Notes: generated from the letters alone by a model not told the origin. A DNA stretch of 64,000 bases from Paenibacillus sp. FSL K6-1330 (GCF_037976825.1 NZ_CP150269.1:1717501-1781500), one strand, 5' to 3'; shown: positions 37,833-46,507, counted from the first letter of the stretch. Translations and numbers: made by a program.

Positions 37833-39332
37833 ATGTCATTTAAGGTTGCTTTTATCGGCGCGGGCAGCATCGGCTTTACCCGGGGAATTCTGCGTGACTT
37901 GTTGACTGTACCGGAATTTAGGGATATCGAGGTCTCTTTCACCGATATCAGTCAGCATAACCTGGATATGGTCACGGAATTGTGTCAGCGGGACATTACC
38001 GAGAACGGACTGTCGATTGCGATCCAGTCCACCACGGATCGAAGACAAGCCCTGCAGGGTGCAAAATATGTCATCTGCACCATTCGCGTGGGCGGACTGG
38101 AGGCATTCCGTACGGATGTGGACATTCCGCTGAAATATGGCATCGATCAATGCGTGGGCGACACGCTCTGTGCAGGCGGCATTATGTATGGCCAGCGGGG
38201 AATCCCTGAGATGCTGAACATTTGCCAGGATATTCGCGAGGTGTGCGCACCAGATGTACTGCTGCTGAACTACTCGAATCCCATGGCTATGCTGACATGG
38301 GCATGCAATCAGTATGGCGGCGTGCGGACGATTGGATTATGCCATGGCGTACAGCATGGGCATCACCAAATCGCCGAGGTTTATGGCTTGCAGAAACAGG
38401 AAGTCGATATTGTCTGTGCCGGCATTAATCATCAAACCTGGTATATTCAAGCCTCACATAAAGGCAAGGACTTGACGGCTGGACTGCTGGAAGCGTTCGA
38501 ACGGCATCCGGAGTATAGCAGGACAGAGAAGGTTCGCATCGATATGCTGCGGCGTTTCGGATACTACAGCACCGAATCCAACGGCCATCTAAGCGAATAT
38601 GTTCCTTGGTACCGTAAACGGGCGGAGGAAATTACGGAGTGGATTGACCTCAGCAGTTGGATAAACGGAGAGACAGGCGGATATTTGCGAGTCTGTACCG
38701 AGGGACGCAACTGGTTCGAGACGGATTTCCCGAACTGGATGCAAGATCCGGCTATGGAGTACACGCCGGAGCACCGGGGAGAGGAGCATGGCTCCTACAT
38801 TATTGAAGGCTTGGAAACCGGCCGGGTATACCGGGGGCATTTTAATGTAATGAATGAGGGCATTATCGCTAATCTGCCGAATGATGCAATCATTGAGGCG
38901 CCGGGTTACGTAGACCGCAACGGCATTTCCATGCCGCATGTAGGGAATTTGCCGTTAGGGCCGGCTGCGGTGTGTGGCGTAAGCATATCCGTTCAACGGC
39001 TGGCGGTCGAAGCGGCGGTTCATGGAGATGACAAGCTGCTTCGTCAGGCATTTATGATGGATCCGCTGGTTGGAGCGGTATGTAATCCGAAGGAAATCTG
39101 GCAGCTGGTCGATGAAATGCTGGTAGCCGGTGAAGCGTGGCTTCCTCAGTATGCGGTTTCGATCACTGAAGCGAAAGCACGTCTAATATCCGACAATCTG
39201 ATCCCCACCCGTTCGTATGAAGGAGCAGCCAGACTCAAGGTGAAGACGGTGGAGGAGATGCAGCTCGATCGGGAGAAGGCGAACAAAAACGCAGGTGAAT
39301 CCGACAAAGGGAAGGATCGCGAAAAAGTTTAA
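37833..39332 (+). CDS. Glycoside hydrolase family 4 protein (alpha-galactosidase/alpha-glucosidase-like)
   Basis: This 499-residue cytoplasmic GH4 enzyme is longer than MelA (432 residues). It has the NAD-binding start FIGAGSIGFTRGILRDLL and metal-ligand Cys/His in IGLCHGVQHGHH and GINHQTWY. QCVGDTLCAGGIMYGQRGIPEM is the active-site strand. It shares only the core motifs with the first GH4 gene of this window, so it probably handles a different sugar. The last 30 residues are charged and low in complexity (Lys/Glu/Asp). The start at 37833 follows GGGGAG; the GTG at 37824 overlaps it. Control by the upstream AraC regulator and by CcpA is likely. Confidence 0.88.
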   Translation: MSFKVAFIGAGSIGFTRGILRDLLTVPEFRDIEVSFTDISQHNLDMVTELCQRDITENGLSIAIQSTTDRRQALQGAKYVICTIRVGGLEAFRTDVDIPLKYGIDQCVGDTLCAGGIMYGQRGIPEMLNICQDIREVCAPDVLLLNYSNPMAMLTWACNQYGGVRTIGLCHGVQHGHHQIAEVYGLQKQEVDIVCAGINHQTWYIQASHKGKDLTAGLLEAFERHPEYSRTEKVRIDMLRRFGYYSTESNGHLSEYVPWYRKRAEEITEWIDLSSWINGETGGYLRVCTEGRNWFETDFPNWMQDPAMEYTPEHRGEEHGSYIIEGLETGRVYRGHFNVMNEGIIANLPNDAIIEAPGYVDRNGISMPHVGNLPLGPAAVCGVSISVQRLAVEAAVHGDDKLLRQAFMMDPLVGAVCNPKEIWQLVDEMLVAGEAWLPQYAVSITEAKARLISDNLIPTRSYEGAARLKVKTVEEMQLDREKANKNAGESDKGKDREKV

Positions 39333-39400
39333 GCTGGTTGCACAATAACGAAGGGATATAACAACAGAAGTACTTAGAGTTTTCATGAATGCGCATGATT

Positions 39401-39468
39401 GAAACACTTTGGCGAGGACGGTATAACGGACAAAAATCCGTTATAATCCCTCTGCCAGAAGTGTTTTT
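39401..39468 (+). terminator. Large three-stem terminator after the GH4 gene
   Basis: Nested arms aacactt/aagtgtt, tggcgagg/ccctctgcca and tataacgga/tccgttata form one long interrupted hairpin, followed by seven Ts. Confidence 0.85.
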
Positions 39469-39553
39469 TTCTGCATGCAGTTCATCTTTTATCTGCATAT
39501 ACTACGGATACATAGAGATAAATTCGGATGGACAATCCCTGACCTTAGACAGG

Positions 39554-39582
39554 TACACAGTTTGGGTAAAAATGGTTACAAT
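39554..39582 (+). promoter_or_regulatory. Candidate sigma-A promoter of ald
   Basis: TACACA and TACAAT are separated by 17 bases, about 42 bases before the ald start. Confidence 0.5.
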
Positions 39583-39623
39583 TCAATTAGATAGGCAAAA
39601 TTCACTATTAAGGAGGCATGGGG

Positions 39624-40742
39624 ATGATAATTGGGGTTCCCAAAGAAATCAAAAATAACGAAAGTCGTGTAGGCATGACGCCGGGTACGGTCGTCAGTTT
39701 TAGAAATGCCGGACACGAAGTGCTTGTACAATCCGGGGCTGGTCTTGGGATCGGTTTTACGGATGAAGCTTACAGAGCGGCTGGAGCCAAAGTGGTTGCA
39801 TCGGCTGCAGAAGCGTGGAAAGCCGAGATGGTTGTGAAGGTAAAGGAACCCCTGCAGGAGGAATATGAATACTTTCAAGAGGATATGATCCTATACACTT
39901 ATCTGCACCTGGCCCCCGAGCCGGAACTGACCAAGGCGCTGGTTGACCGTAAGGTGAGTGCCGTTGCTTATGAAACGATACAATTGACGGATGGCAGCCT
40001 GCCGCTGTTGACACCGATGAGTGAAGTGGCAGGAAGAATGTCCATCCAAATCGGAGCGCATTTCCTGGAAAAAGCGCATGGCGGCAAGGGAGTTCTTCTA
40101 AGTGGCGTACCCGGGGTCGCACCAGGTAAGGTTGCCGTTATCGGCGGCGGCATCGTTGGCACTAATGCGGCAAGAATCGCGCTGGGTCTCGGTGCGGACG
40201 TCAGCATCCTCGATATTAATCCCGGCCGGCTTCGTCAACTGGATGATCTGTTCCAAGGGCGGGTCAAAACGATTATGTCCGATCCGTATCATATTGCGGA
40301 AACGGTGAAGGCCGCCGACCTTGTCGTGGGCGCAGTATTGATCCCCGGTGCGCGGGCCCCGCGCCTCGTAACGGAAGAGATGGTAAAAGAGATGAGTCCG
40401 GGATCCGTCATCGTGGATGTGGCGATTGATCAAGGGGGCTCCATCGAGACGATTGACCGGATCACCACGCATGACAACCCGACCTACGAAAAGCATGGTG
40501 TTATTCATTATGCTGTAGCCAACATGCCGGGCGCCGTAGCCAGAACCTCCACCATGGCATTGACCAATGTAACGGCACCCTATGGACTGAGAATAGCAAG
40601 TAAAGGACTTCGGTCTGCCGCACGTCATGATCAAGCACTTGCCAAGGGCATTAATGTCATCGACGGCAAGGTAACCTACGAAGCGGTTGCGGCGGCCCAT
40701 GGGTATGCTTATACCAGCATTGACGATTATTTGCTGGCATAG
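39624..40742 (+). CDS. ald: Alanine dehydrogenase
   Basis: A 372-residue NAD-dependent enzyme that interconverts L-alanine with pyruvate and ammonia in the cytoplasm. The N-terminus [20 protein letters not shown] is nearly invariant in the family. The substrate-binding Lys and His lie in VKVKEP and YLHLAPEP, and the NAD fold in [21 protein letters not shown] with [18 protein letters not shown] at 39611-39616 fits the ATG at 39624, not the ATG six bases earlier. In spore formers it supports growth on alanine and sporulation. Confidence 0.96.
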   Translation: MIIGVPKEIKNNESRVGMTPGTVVSFRNAGHEVLVQSGAGLGIGFTDEAYRAAGAKVVASAAEAWKAEMVVKVKEPLQEEYEYFQEDMILYTYLHLAPEPELTKALVDRKVSAVAYETIQLTDGSLPLLTPMSEVAGRMSIQIGAHFLEKAHGGKGVLLSGVPGVAPGKVAVIGGGIVGTNAARIALGLGADVSILDINPGRLRQLDDLFQGRVKTIMSDPYHIAETVKAADLVVGAVLIPGARAPRLVTEEMVKEMSPGSVIVDVAIDQGGSIETIDRITTHDNPTYEKHGVIHYAVANMPGAVARTSTMALTNVTAPYGLRIASKGLRSAARHDQALAKGINVIDGKVTYEAVAAAHGYAYTSIDDYLLA

Positions 40743-40766
40743 AAATAATATGTTTTAAGCATGTAG

Positions 40767-40861
40767 AGCCATTTTTCAAATTTGACACGATACCGGGGTT
40801 TATGAAGTAAACCTTAGGAGTGGCTTTCCTTGGCCGGCGTGGACAAAGTTGAAAAATGGCT
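40767..40861. repeat. 95-bp element with 13-bp perfect terminal inverted repeats
   Basis: AGCCATTTTTCAA (40767-40779) and TTGAAAAATGGCT (40849-40861) pair perfectly. The pairing continues inward with few mismatches through TTTG/CAAA and CACG/CGTG. Inside is a second hairpin GGTTTA-tgaag-TAAACC. It lies between ald and the convergent rluF and is followed by four Ts on the plus strand. It may be the ald terminator, a small mobile repeat (MITE-like) or a structured RNA. No target-site duplication is obvious. Confidence 0.6.
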
Positions 40862-40904
40862 TTTGTATGTTGCCTTACTGTTCCTACCACGAGTTCGCCT
40901 TCGC

Positions 40905-41597
40905 CTAGTTCAACATGAACAGGAGGTTATGTAGTTCGGCTTCCTGCAAATGCCTCCATTTCCCCCGTTCCAGTTGATCCAGTGTAATATTCATAATCCG
41001 GATACGCTCCAGCTTCAGCACTCTGTACCCCAAGGCTTTACACATTCTGCGGATTTGCAGATTAAGGCCCTGTGTCAAAATAATGCGAAATACATCTTCG
41101 CTTTGCCTATAGACCTTGCATGGTTTGGTTATGACGTCCAGGATTTCAACACCTTGAGACATCGCTTGCATAAATTCGTCCGTAACGGGTTTGTCCACAG
41201 TCACCACATATTCTTTCTCATGATGATGTTCTGAACGCATCATTTTGTTCACAATATCTCCGTCGTTCGTAAGTAAAATCAAACCTTCAGAGGCCTTATC
41301 CAGCCTTCCAATGGCAAAAATGCGCGATGGATAGTTAACAAACTGAATAATGTTTCCCGCGACATGTTCTGCTGCCGTACAGACAATACCGATAGGTTTA
41401 TTGAGAGCCAGGTAAACCGCTTCCCTATCCTGATGAGGAATTTCCTTCCCATCTATTAACACAATATCGTACAGTTCAACGTCCGCCCCTTTTTCACACA
41501 CCTTGCCATTGATCGTGATGCGTCCGGCTGCAATCAATCGGTTGGTTTCTCTGCGCGAGAAAACTCCCGTTTCGCTTATATATTTGTTAATTCGCAT
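40905..41597 (-). CDS. rluF: 23S rRNA pseudouridine synthase, RluF type
   Basis: This 230-residue enzyme has an N-terminal S4 RNA-binding domain (INKYISETGVFSRRETNRLI). Its RsuA/RluB/RluF catalytic domain carries the catalytic Asp in IGRLDKASEGLILLTNDGD. HEKEYVVTVDKPVTDEFMQAM, QIRRMCKALGYRVLKLERIRIMN and the GLNLQIRR segment agree with RluF rather than RluB. RluF modifies U2604 of 23S rRNA in Escherichia coli. The usual Arg in the G-x-N-R-Q motif is Leu here (GLNLQIRR). It is a single gene. A clear promoter was not found. Confidence 0.88.
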   Translation of the reverse strand: MRINKYISETGVFSRRETNRLIAAGRITINGKVCEKGADVELYDIVLIDGKEIPHQDREAVYLALNKPIGIVCTAAEHVAGNIIQFVNYPSRIFAIGRLDKASEGLILLTNDGDIVNKMMRSEHHHEKEYVVTVDKPVTDEFMQAMSQGVEILDVITKPCKVYRQSEDVFRIILTQGLNLQIRRMCKALGYRVLKLERIRIMNITLDQLERGKWRHLQEAELHNLLFMLN

Positions 41598-41722
41598 GCT
41601 CCACCGCTTCTCATGTGTAATATTGCCACAGGTTCATTTGTTAGTTGATATTCTCTTTTCCTTGATTTTTGCGGAATGTTGCATAAAATGATTAATTTCG
41701 ATAATCCATCAGAGAGGCAGAC

Positions 41723-42420
41723 TTATGTCGAAAATATTTCCTTTAAACTGACGTCTCTTTCAGGTTCTTCACATTGCTCCTCTGGCGGTTCTAGCTGGGG
41801 AGATTCGCCAGCAGGGAACTCTTCTGGCGGATCGAAGTGGTAACCGGGGAGCAGCAAGCCTAGTAAAAATCCTGCGACATGTTCTCTTCGTCTGCAACAG
41901 CCTGTATCTCCTCCGATCCGATGCTGATGAAGCGGTAACCGTCCGCTGTCTGCTTCTTCAGCGCGCGTTCTTTGATGAACTTGGGGCTGGCTTCGCCGCC
42001 ATCTTCGTCATACACTAGCAGAATGCCATCGGTCTTGCGGAGTAACAGATCGTCTCTGGCCGTAAATTGCCACGGCCCCTGATAGGGGCTCTTGCTGACA
42101 GGCGCATAGAAGTCTACCCCCTTCATCAATTCCTGAAAATAAGCTTTTTTATCGTCTTTCCATTGCGCCTCGGGATTCTGATAGGCGGTCAGAATAGAGC
42201 ATCTCAGGTGAGGGTATCGGGACTTTAGTTCTATAGCTGCTTCAACGGCCCACAGGTCCACGCCATACTGACCGGGCGTGATAACCCACTGAAGACCTTC
42301 CTCGAGCAGCGGAATCAAGCGGTTGGCAATCGCTTGACGTATATAAGGAATGCCTTGGTGTTTGTTGTTGTAAATACCGAGTTCATGAGCTCGATATCCG
42401 GTAACAAGAATGTTTTCCAA
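41723..42420 (-). CDS. ypsA: YpsA (DUF1273, SLOG-fold), with apparent frameshift near the C-terminus
   Basis: The first 186 residues (down to the in-frame stop at 41860-41862) match YpsA: NILVTGYRAHELGIY at the start, ITPGQYGVDLWAVEAA and TDGILLVYDED. YpsA is a SLOG-fold protein linked to cell division and, in Bacillus, to GpsB. The TTG at 42420 follows GGGAGTG; the ATG at 42528 has no ribosome binding site and lies in the divergent promoter region. Just before the stop is a run of five Ts (41865-41869, minus strand). One extra T would let translation continue as LLGLLLPGYHFDPPEEF and on for 47 codons to a TAA at 41723-41725. That tail is Pro/Glu-rich and free of stops. Either this is a frameshift (mutation or sequencing error) or recoding occurs. 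Confidence 0.78.
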
Positions 42421-42547
42421 TTGTGCACACTCCCTGACAAAGAATAGGTCTAGTGTACCGTTTTCTGAAAAATTGATCAATATTTGTCGCAGATCGTATA
42501 GAATGGGATGAGTAATCTTGGAATACATATTTTAGGAGGAAATTCGA

Positions 42548-43417
42548 TTGAAGAAGTGGACAGCAGTATTACTAGGGGCAATTTTGGTAATGAGCATGAC
42601 AGCATGCGGAAAGGACAACAAAGCAGCAGACGACGCTGCAACACCGCCAGCAGCGGAACAAGGGACGAGCGAGACGCCGCCTGCTAAAGAAGAACCGAAG
42701 AAGGATGCTCTTCCAACTGCTGACGAGCTTCTTCAGAAGGCGGCTGAAGCTTCTAAGAATTTGAAGAGTTTTGCGATGAAAGCCGATGTTAAACAGCATA
42801 TCGTAGTTGAAGGCGAAGAGAAGCAGGAGCAAGATGTTAATATGGCGCTTGATTCGGAACTTACGCTCGAGCCGGTGGAGATGATGCAGAACATCGTGAT
42901 GGATTCTCCGGAAGGCAAGATCGAGATGAAGCAGTATATAACGGAAGACGGTATCTACATGCTTATGGATGGTCAATGGATGCAGGTTCCGAAGGAATCG
43001 GAGCAGGAGATCCGCGACAGCCTGGATCCGAGCAGTGCAAGTCCGGAGCAGCAGTTAGAGCAGTTCAAGACTCTCGCTAAGGACTTCAAAGTAACGGAGG
43101 ACGGAGACTCATACGTTCTGACGGCGGATGTCTCCGGCGACAATCTGAAGGAGCTTGCCAAGTCCATGATGAGCCAAGCGGGCAACGATCCGCAGATGGA
43201 AGCCATGATGGATCAAATGGATATCAAGAGCATCCATATTGTTTATGGCGTACAGAAGGAATCTTACCTGCCTGTAACAACCGATTTGGACATGGTAATG
43301 GCAATGGAAGCCGAAGGTCAGAAGGTATCCTTGGATATGAAAATGAAGAGTACTTACTCCAAGCATAACGAAATCAGCAAGATTGAAGTGCCGAAGGAAG
43401 CATTGAACGCGGAATAA
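42548..43417 (+). CDS. LolA-like lipoprotein (DUF6612-like)
   Basis: A 289-residue lipoprotein (lipobox MTAC, Cys20) with a Pro/Ala/Glu-rich linker to about residue 55. The mixed alpha/beta body begins ADELLQKAAEASKNLKSFAMKADV and has alternating strand patterns like LolA/LppX or DUF6612 proteins of Bacillota. TTG start behind TAGGAGG, divergent from ypsA. It is anchored outside the membrane; the role is unknown, though these folds usually bind lipids. It is followed by a very stable hairpin terminator. Confidence 0.82.
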   Translation: MKKWTAVLLGAILVMSMTACGKDNKAADDAATPPAAEQGTSETPPAKEEPKKDALPTADELLQKAAEASKNLKSFAMKADVKQHIVVEGEEKQEQDVNMALDSELTLEPVEMMQNIVMDSPEGKIEMKQYITEDGIYMLMDGQWMQVPKESEQEIRDSLDPSSASPEQQLEQFKTLAKDFKVTEDGDSYVLTADVSGDNLKELAKSMMSQAGNDPQMEAMMDQMDIKSIHIVYGVQKESYLPVTTDLDMVMAMEAEGQKVSLDMKMKSTYSKHNEISKIEVPKEALNAE

Positions 43418-43474
43418 TGCTATTTGACTGATGAAATAAGCGGAATATGAAATTTATGATATTCCACAATGAAC

Positions 43475-43525
43475 AGGCTGCCCCGGTTCTGTAGATGCCT
43501 ACAGACCGGGGCAGCCTTATTTGAT
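43475..43525. terminator. Long-stem bidirectional terminator
   Basis: Arms aggctgccccggttctgtag and ctacagaccggggcagcct form 19 pairs with one bulge around an atgc loop. It lies between convergent genes, with a short T-rich tail (tatttg). Confidence 0.8.
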
Positions 43526-43573
43526 GAACTTCAGTCTCGGATAGAAGTTCTGATAGGTTAGGGTAGTGAAAGC

Positions 43574-44554
43574 TTAGTCCTGATGTTTATCGACTTCCAC
43601 AATGACGCTGCCAAACAGCTGACCGTTAATGGAGACCATAATACGCCATAGTCCTGGCGAAGGCAGCGACATGGAGGTTGGTACCGCTGCATCAGCACCG
43701 TTTATCGAGGAAGGCCGTAACCCGGCAACCTCAAAGACATCGATGATCTCGGAGGTGTTTCTTTTTACTGCCGTAATGCGCAAGTCACCCGTTAATTCCT
43801 CGTCACGGCCCCAGAAATGCCACATGTATTTGTTTGGTTTATCTGCAATCAAAGGAGGATGAATAAAACCTAAACGACCTTCCACACCAGTCATGGCATA
43901 ATTGCCGGATCTAAAGCTCGGACTTGGCTCCCAGTTGCTGTCCGGCACATCGATCACGATATCGCCGTATTTCTCCTGATCCACCATCACGTCGAAACGC
44001 CATAAACCTGCCAGTGGTATGCCAAAGCGGGAAGAGACTCGGGTGAAGTTATCATAAGCCATATCGGAGGTGATCTCCGTCTCGGCAAGCTCCTCAAGCG
44101 TAGTTCCCGTATCCCGGTGTACGGCGGTTATGTGGATCGTTTTCCCTTCAAGCTCTTGGACCGGGGTTAGCAGATTCCACCAGGCACCGGCCGGAGAGCC
44201 CGCGGCATAATCCCCACCCGGAAATGCCTGAAGTTTATCCACCCCTTCCTCCGTGTATACGCTGCGGGGAGTCCACTTGGCAGCATATCCCAAGCCCTGG
44301 ATCGGGATCATCCGTTGAAGCGCAGGGGACTCGCGCCATCCCCATACCGCCGCTATTAGAAGAATCATGAATGCACTTGCGGTTATACGCAGACGAGTTG
44401 GAGATTTCCGCTTTTTTCGACCCTTCTTTACAGAGCCGTTAGCAGCGCTGTTCATTACACTGGATTTCATCTTCTCGGTGAACATCGGCTCGTTGAATGG
44501 AGAAGAAGCGAGTTCCTGTATCCAATCGGGCGGCAGCTCTTGTTCGGTCTTCAC
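43574..44554 (-). CDS. Probable anti-sigma factor with two DUF4871/Ig-like extracytoplasmic repeats
   Basis: A 326-residue single-pass membrane protein translationally coupled to the ECF sigma gene (ATGA overlap 44551-44554). Residues 1-50 are cytoplasmic, then a lysine/arginine-rich patch, a membrane helix at about 57-74, and an extracytoplasmic region. That region has two similar beta-rich units: IHITAVHRDTGTTLEELAE with GIPLAGLWRFDV, then DLRITAVKRNTSEIIDVFEV with SLPSPGLWRIMV. The unit resembles DUF4871 of Bacillus YhfM. No zinc-type HxxxCxxC anti-sigma motif is present. The genetic arrangement argues strongly for an anti-sigma role. Confidence 0.82.
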   Translation of the reverse strand: MKTEQELPPDWIQELASSPFNEPMFTEKMKSSVMNSAANGSVKKGRKKRKSPTRLRITASAFMILLIAAVWGWRESPALQRMIPIQGLGYAAKWTPRSVYTEEGVDKLQAFPGGDYAAGSPAGAWWNLLTPVQELEGKTIHITAVHRDTGTTLEELAETEITSDMAYDNFTRVSSRFGIPLAGLWRFDVMVDQEKYGDIVIDVPDSNWEPSPSFRSGNYAMTGVEGRLGFIHPPLIADKPNKYMWHFWGRDEELTGDLRITAVKRNTSEIIDVFEVAGLRPSSINGADAAVPTSMSLPSPGLWRIMVSINGQLFGSVIVEVDKHQD

Positions 44555-45087
44555 TGGACATCCTCTCCTTTCAACAGCTTCTCCATTCGGGCGCGAGCCC
44601 GGTGCAGTCTGGATTTGATCGTTCCTTCGGATATGCCGAGCAGCTCCGCCATTTCTTTTCGCGGCAGCTGGTAATGGGATTCAAGGATGAGCACCTCTCG
44701 GTATTTGGGTGGCAGCTCCATCACGTATTTCCAAATCTGCGATACGGCAGCAGCATCCATAAACTCTTTTTCCGCAGAGGGTTCAGTCTGCTTGGAGGTT
44801 ACCCAGCCGGTTAAAGACACCCTCGTCATAAAGGAAGATTTGAGATAGTTCAGGGAAAGGTTGCGGGTGATGGTTAACAGCCATGTTTTTACAGAACTTC
44901 GGCCCTGAAACTCATTCCAGTGCTTAAATGCACTCAAGAATACGTCCTGGCTGATATCATCAGCCGCATCTTTGCGTTTTGTTAGGAAGAACGCATAGTT
45001 CCACACGTCCTGGCCGAAGGACTCCATTAAATCGCTCAGCACCGTGCTTGCTTCATTTACGGCCACCATTTGTTTCAGGTACTCCAA
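44551..45087 (-). CDS. ECF-family RNA polymerase sigma factor
   Basis: A 178-residue sigma-70 family protein with only regions 2 and 4. Region 2 includes DISQDVFLSAFKHWNEFQG and SVKTWLLTITRNLSLNYL. Region 4 includes LPPKYREVLILESHYQL and ELLGISEGTIKSRLHRARARM. It starts with TTG behind GAGGTGA; the ATG just upstream is out of frame. It is controlled by the overlapping membrane gene, and a possible autoregulatory promoter lies directly upstream. The signal is presumably an envelope stress. Confidence 0.92.
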   Translation of the reverse strand: MEYLKQMVAVNEASTVLSDLMESFGQDVWNYAFFLTKRKDAADDISQDVFLSAFKHWNEFQGRSSVKTWLLTITRNLSLNYLKSSFMTRVSLTGWVTSKQTEPSAEKEFMDAAAVSQIWKYVMELPPKYREVLILESHYQLPRKEMAELLGISEGTIKSRLHRARARMEKLLKGEDVQ

Positions 45088-45104
45088 TCACATCACCTCA
45101 AATA

Positions 45105-45132
45105 TTAGACAATTGAACATAGGATTGGTTCC
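45105..45132 (-). promoter_or_regulatory. Candidate ECF-type promoter of the sigma gene
   Basis: On the minus strand GGAACC and GTCTAA are separated by 16 bases, a typical ECF promoter layout, 18 bases before the TTG start. The resulting leader would be very short. Confidence 0.35.
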
Positions 45133-45151
45133 CAGATTCCCCCCAAAAAAT

Positions 45152-45179
45152 TGAAACAATTTAACGTGCAAATCGTTGT
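45152..45179 (+). promoter_or_regulatory. Candidate ECF-type promoter of the LURP-one-like gene
   Basis: TGAAAC and CGTTGT are separated by 16 bases, close to the Bacillus ECF pattern TGAAAC-N16-CGTA. It lies 45 bases before the start of the divergent gene. Confidence 0.4.
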
Positions 45180-45223
45180 AATGAGTAACAGGTATGCAAG
45201 GAATCGAGGAAGGGGGAAGGCGT

Positions 45224-45727
45224 ATGCATTTATATTTTAAGGATAACTTTTTTAGCTCGGGTATAACAGATATTATGGATAGGGAAGGCAGTGTAATAGG
45301 AAGTCTGGATTTGAAGAGTGCTTTCGGTTCCTCGCTGGACGTGTATAACGCTACGGGAGATCCGGTATGCAGCGGCTCGTTTCGTTTCTTCTCCAACAAG
45401 TGGCATATCGTGAGCGGCAGCGGGGAAGAGCTGGGCGTGCTGCGTATGCGTATGAGCTTTTTTACGAAAAAATTTGAATACAACGCGGGATCGCGGGGCG
45501 TATATGAGATCACTTCGCCTGCTTTTTCCAATGAATATGAAATAATGGATGGTACCGGAAGGGGAATCGCCCATTTTTCCCGTATTAGCGGCTGGCTTCA
45601 GGCCGGAGCCTATCTGCTGGAGAATGAGAGCGACGTCCTTGGAGATTGGGAACTCGTGACCGTGGTGATGGGCATTCACCAAATACGCAAACGCAACAAC
45701 AGCGCTGCCGCATCGAGCTCTCATTAA
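45224..45727 (+). CDS. LURP-one-related / YxjI-like protein
   Basis: A 167-residue cytoplasmic protein of the tubby C-terminal-like (LURP-one, scramblase-related) fold. Its pattern of short beta hairpins with conserved turns includes LYFKDNFFSSG, DIMDREGSVIGSLDLKS, SFFTKKFEYNAG and ESDVLGDWELVTVVMGIHQI. It starts at the ATG behind gaagggggaagg; an ATG 30 bases upstream has no such site. Function of bacterial members is unclear. Divergent from an ECF sigma gene and possibly served by an ECF promoter, so it may be part of that regulon. Confidence 0.75.
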   Translation: MHLYFKDNFFSSGITDIMDREGSVIGSLDLKSAFGSSLDVYNATGDPVCSGSFRFFSNKWHIVSGSGEELGVLRMRMSFFTKKFEYNAGSRGVYEITSPAFSNEYEIMDGTGRGIAHFSRISGWLQAGAYLLENESDVLGDWELVTVVMGIHQIRKRNNSAAASSSH

Positions 45728-45771
45728 GTTTTAGGTTAACCCAGAATAAGACGATGATAGGAGGAGTCAGA

Positions 45772-46287
45772 ATGAACGAAGTCAGCGATCATCTCGATTA
45801 TGGATTGACTGTTGTTTTTATCGGATTTAATCCTAGTTTACGATCGGGGGAGGTCGGACATCATTATGCCAACCCCCGCAACAATTTTTGGAGGATTCTG
45901 CATAAATCCGGGTTGACCCCTCGCTTATATGATGCCTCGGAGGATGGGGAATTGCTTAAACTGGGGTATGGGTTTACCAATATTGTGGCCAGGCCTACAC
46001 GGGGGGCCGAAGACATTACCCGCGAAGAGTACAAACTCGGAAGAGAAACGCTGCGGGAGAAGCTGGCGGAGTACAGACCGGAGGTTGCTTGCTTTGTCGG
46101 CAAGGGCGTGTACACCGAATTTAGCGGTAAAGCAAAAGCGGATTGGGGAATTCAGCAGGACTCCGTCGTGGACGGCGTTCATGAGTTTGTTGCTCCTTCT
46201 TCCAGTGGACTGGTACGAATGCCCATGGATGAGATTATCGAAATTTATCGACGATTGCATGATTTTATATCGAGGCATGAGTTCTGA
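45772..46287 (+). CDS. mug: G:T/U mismatch-specific uracil-DNA glycosylase
   Basis: A 171-residue DNA repair enzyme of the MUG/TDG family that removes uracil, or thymine opposite guanine. The active-site motif is GFNPSLRSGEVGHHYANPRNNFW, where the N-P-S-L-x-S loop and the Asn of PRNNFW are characteristic. The DNA-intercalating loop is APSSSGLVRM. GGAGGAG precedes the ATG. It follows the LURP-one-like gene by 44 bases and may be cotranscribed. A long hairpin terminator follows. Confidence 0.92.
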   Translation: MNEVSDHLDYGLTVVFIGFNPSLRSGEVGHHYANPRNNFWRILHKSGLTPRLYDASEDGELLKLGYGFTNIVARPTRGAEDITREEYKLGRETLREKLAEYRPEVACFVGKGVYTEFSGKAKADWGIQQDSVVDGVHEFVAPSSSGLVRMPMDEIIEIYRRLHDFISRHEF

Positions 46288-46327
46288 ACAGAGGAGTTGG
46301 ACAAGAACGATTCATAAGGATCATGAA

Positions 46328-46379
46328 AAAGAGGAGCGTCCAGGAGACCCGATTTGTCGGACTCCTGGTGCTCCTCTTT
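46328..46379 (+). terminator. Terminator after mug
   Basis: Arms aaagaggagcgtccaggag and ctcctggtgctcctcttt pair over about 17 bases with a small bulge. The A-rich left side makes it usable on both strands, suitable for the convergent mqnD. Confidence 0.8.
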
Positions 46380-46507
46380 GAACATAGAATACATAAGCTT
46401 TCAGCGGAAGCTAAATCTTCTGATTACCGCAAGAAAATTCTATTTGTAGTTTTTCTTCTATTGGAAGTACATCTATTGAGAATATACTTTAGGGTTAGGT
46501 CGCCATA

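Noticed and set aside
42421..42528. N-terminal extension of YpsA from the ATG at 42528
   Set aside because: The extension has no family similarity and no ribosome binding site, and it occupies the divergent promoter region. The TTG at 42420 fits the family start.
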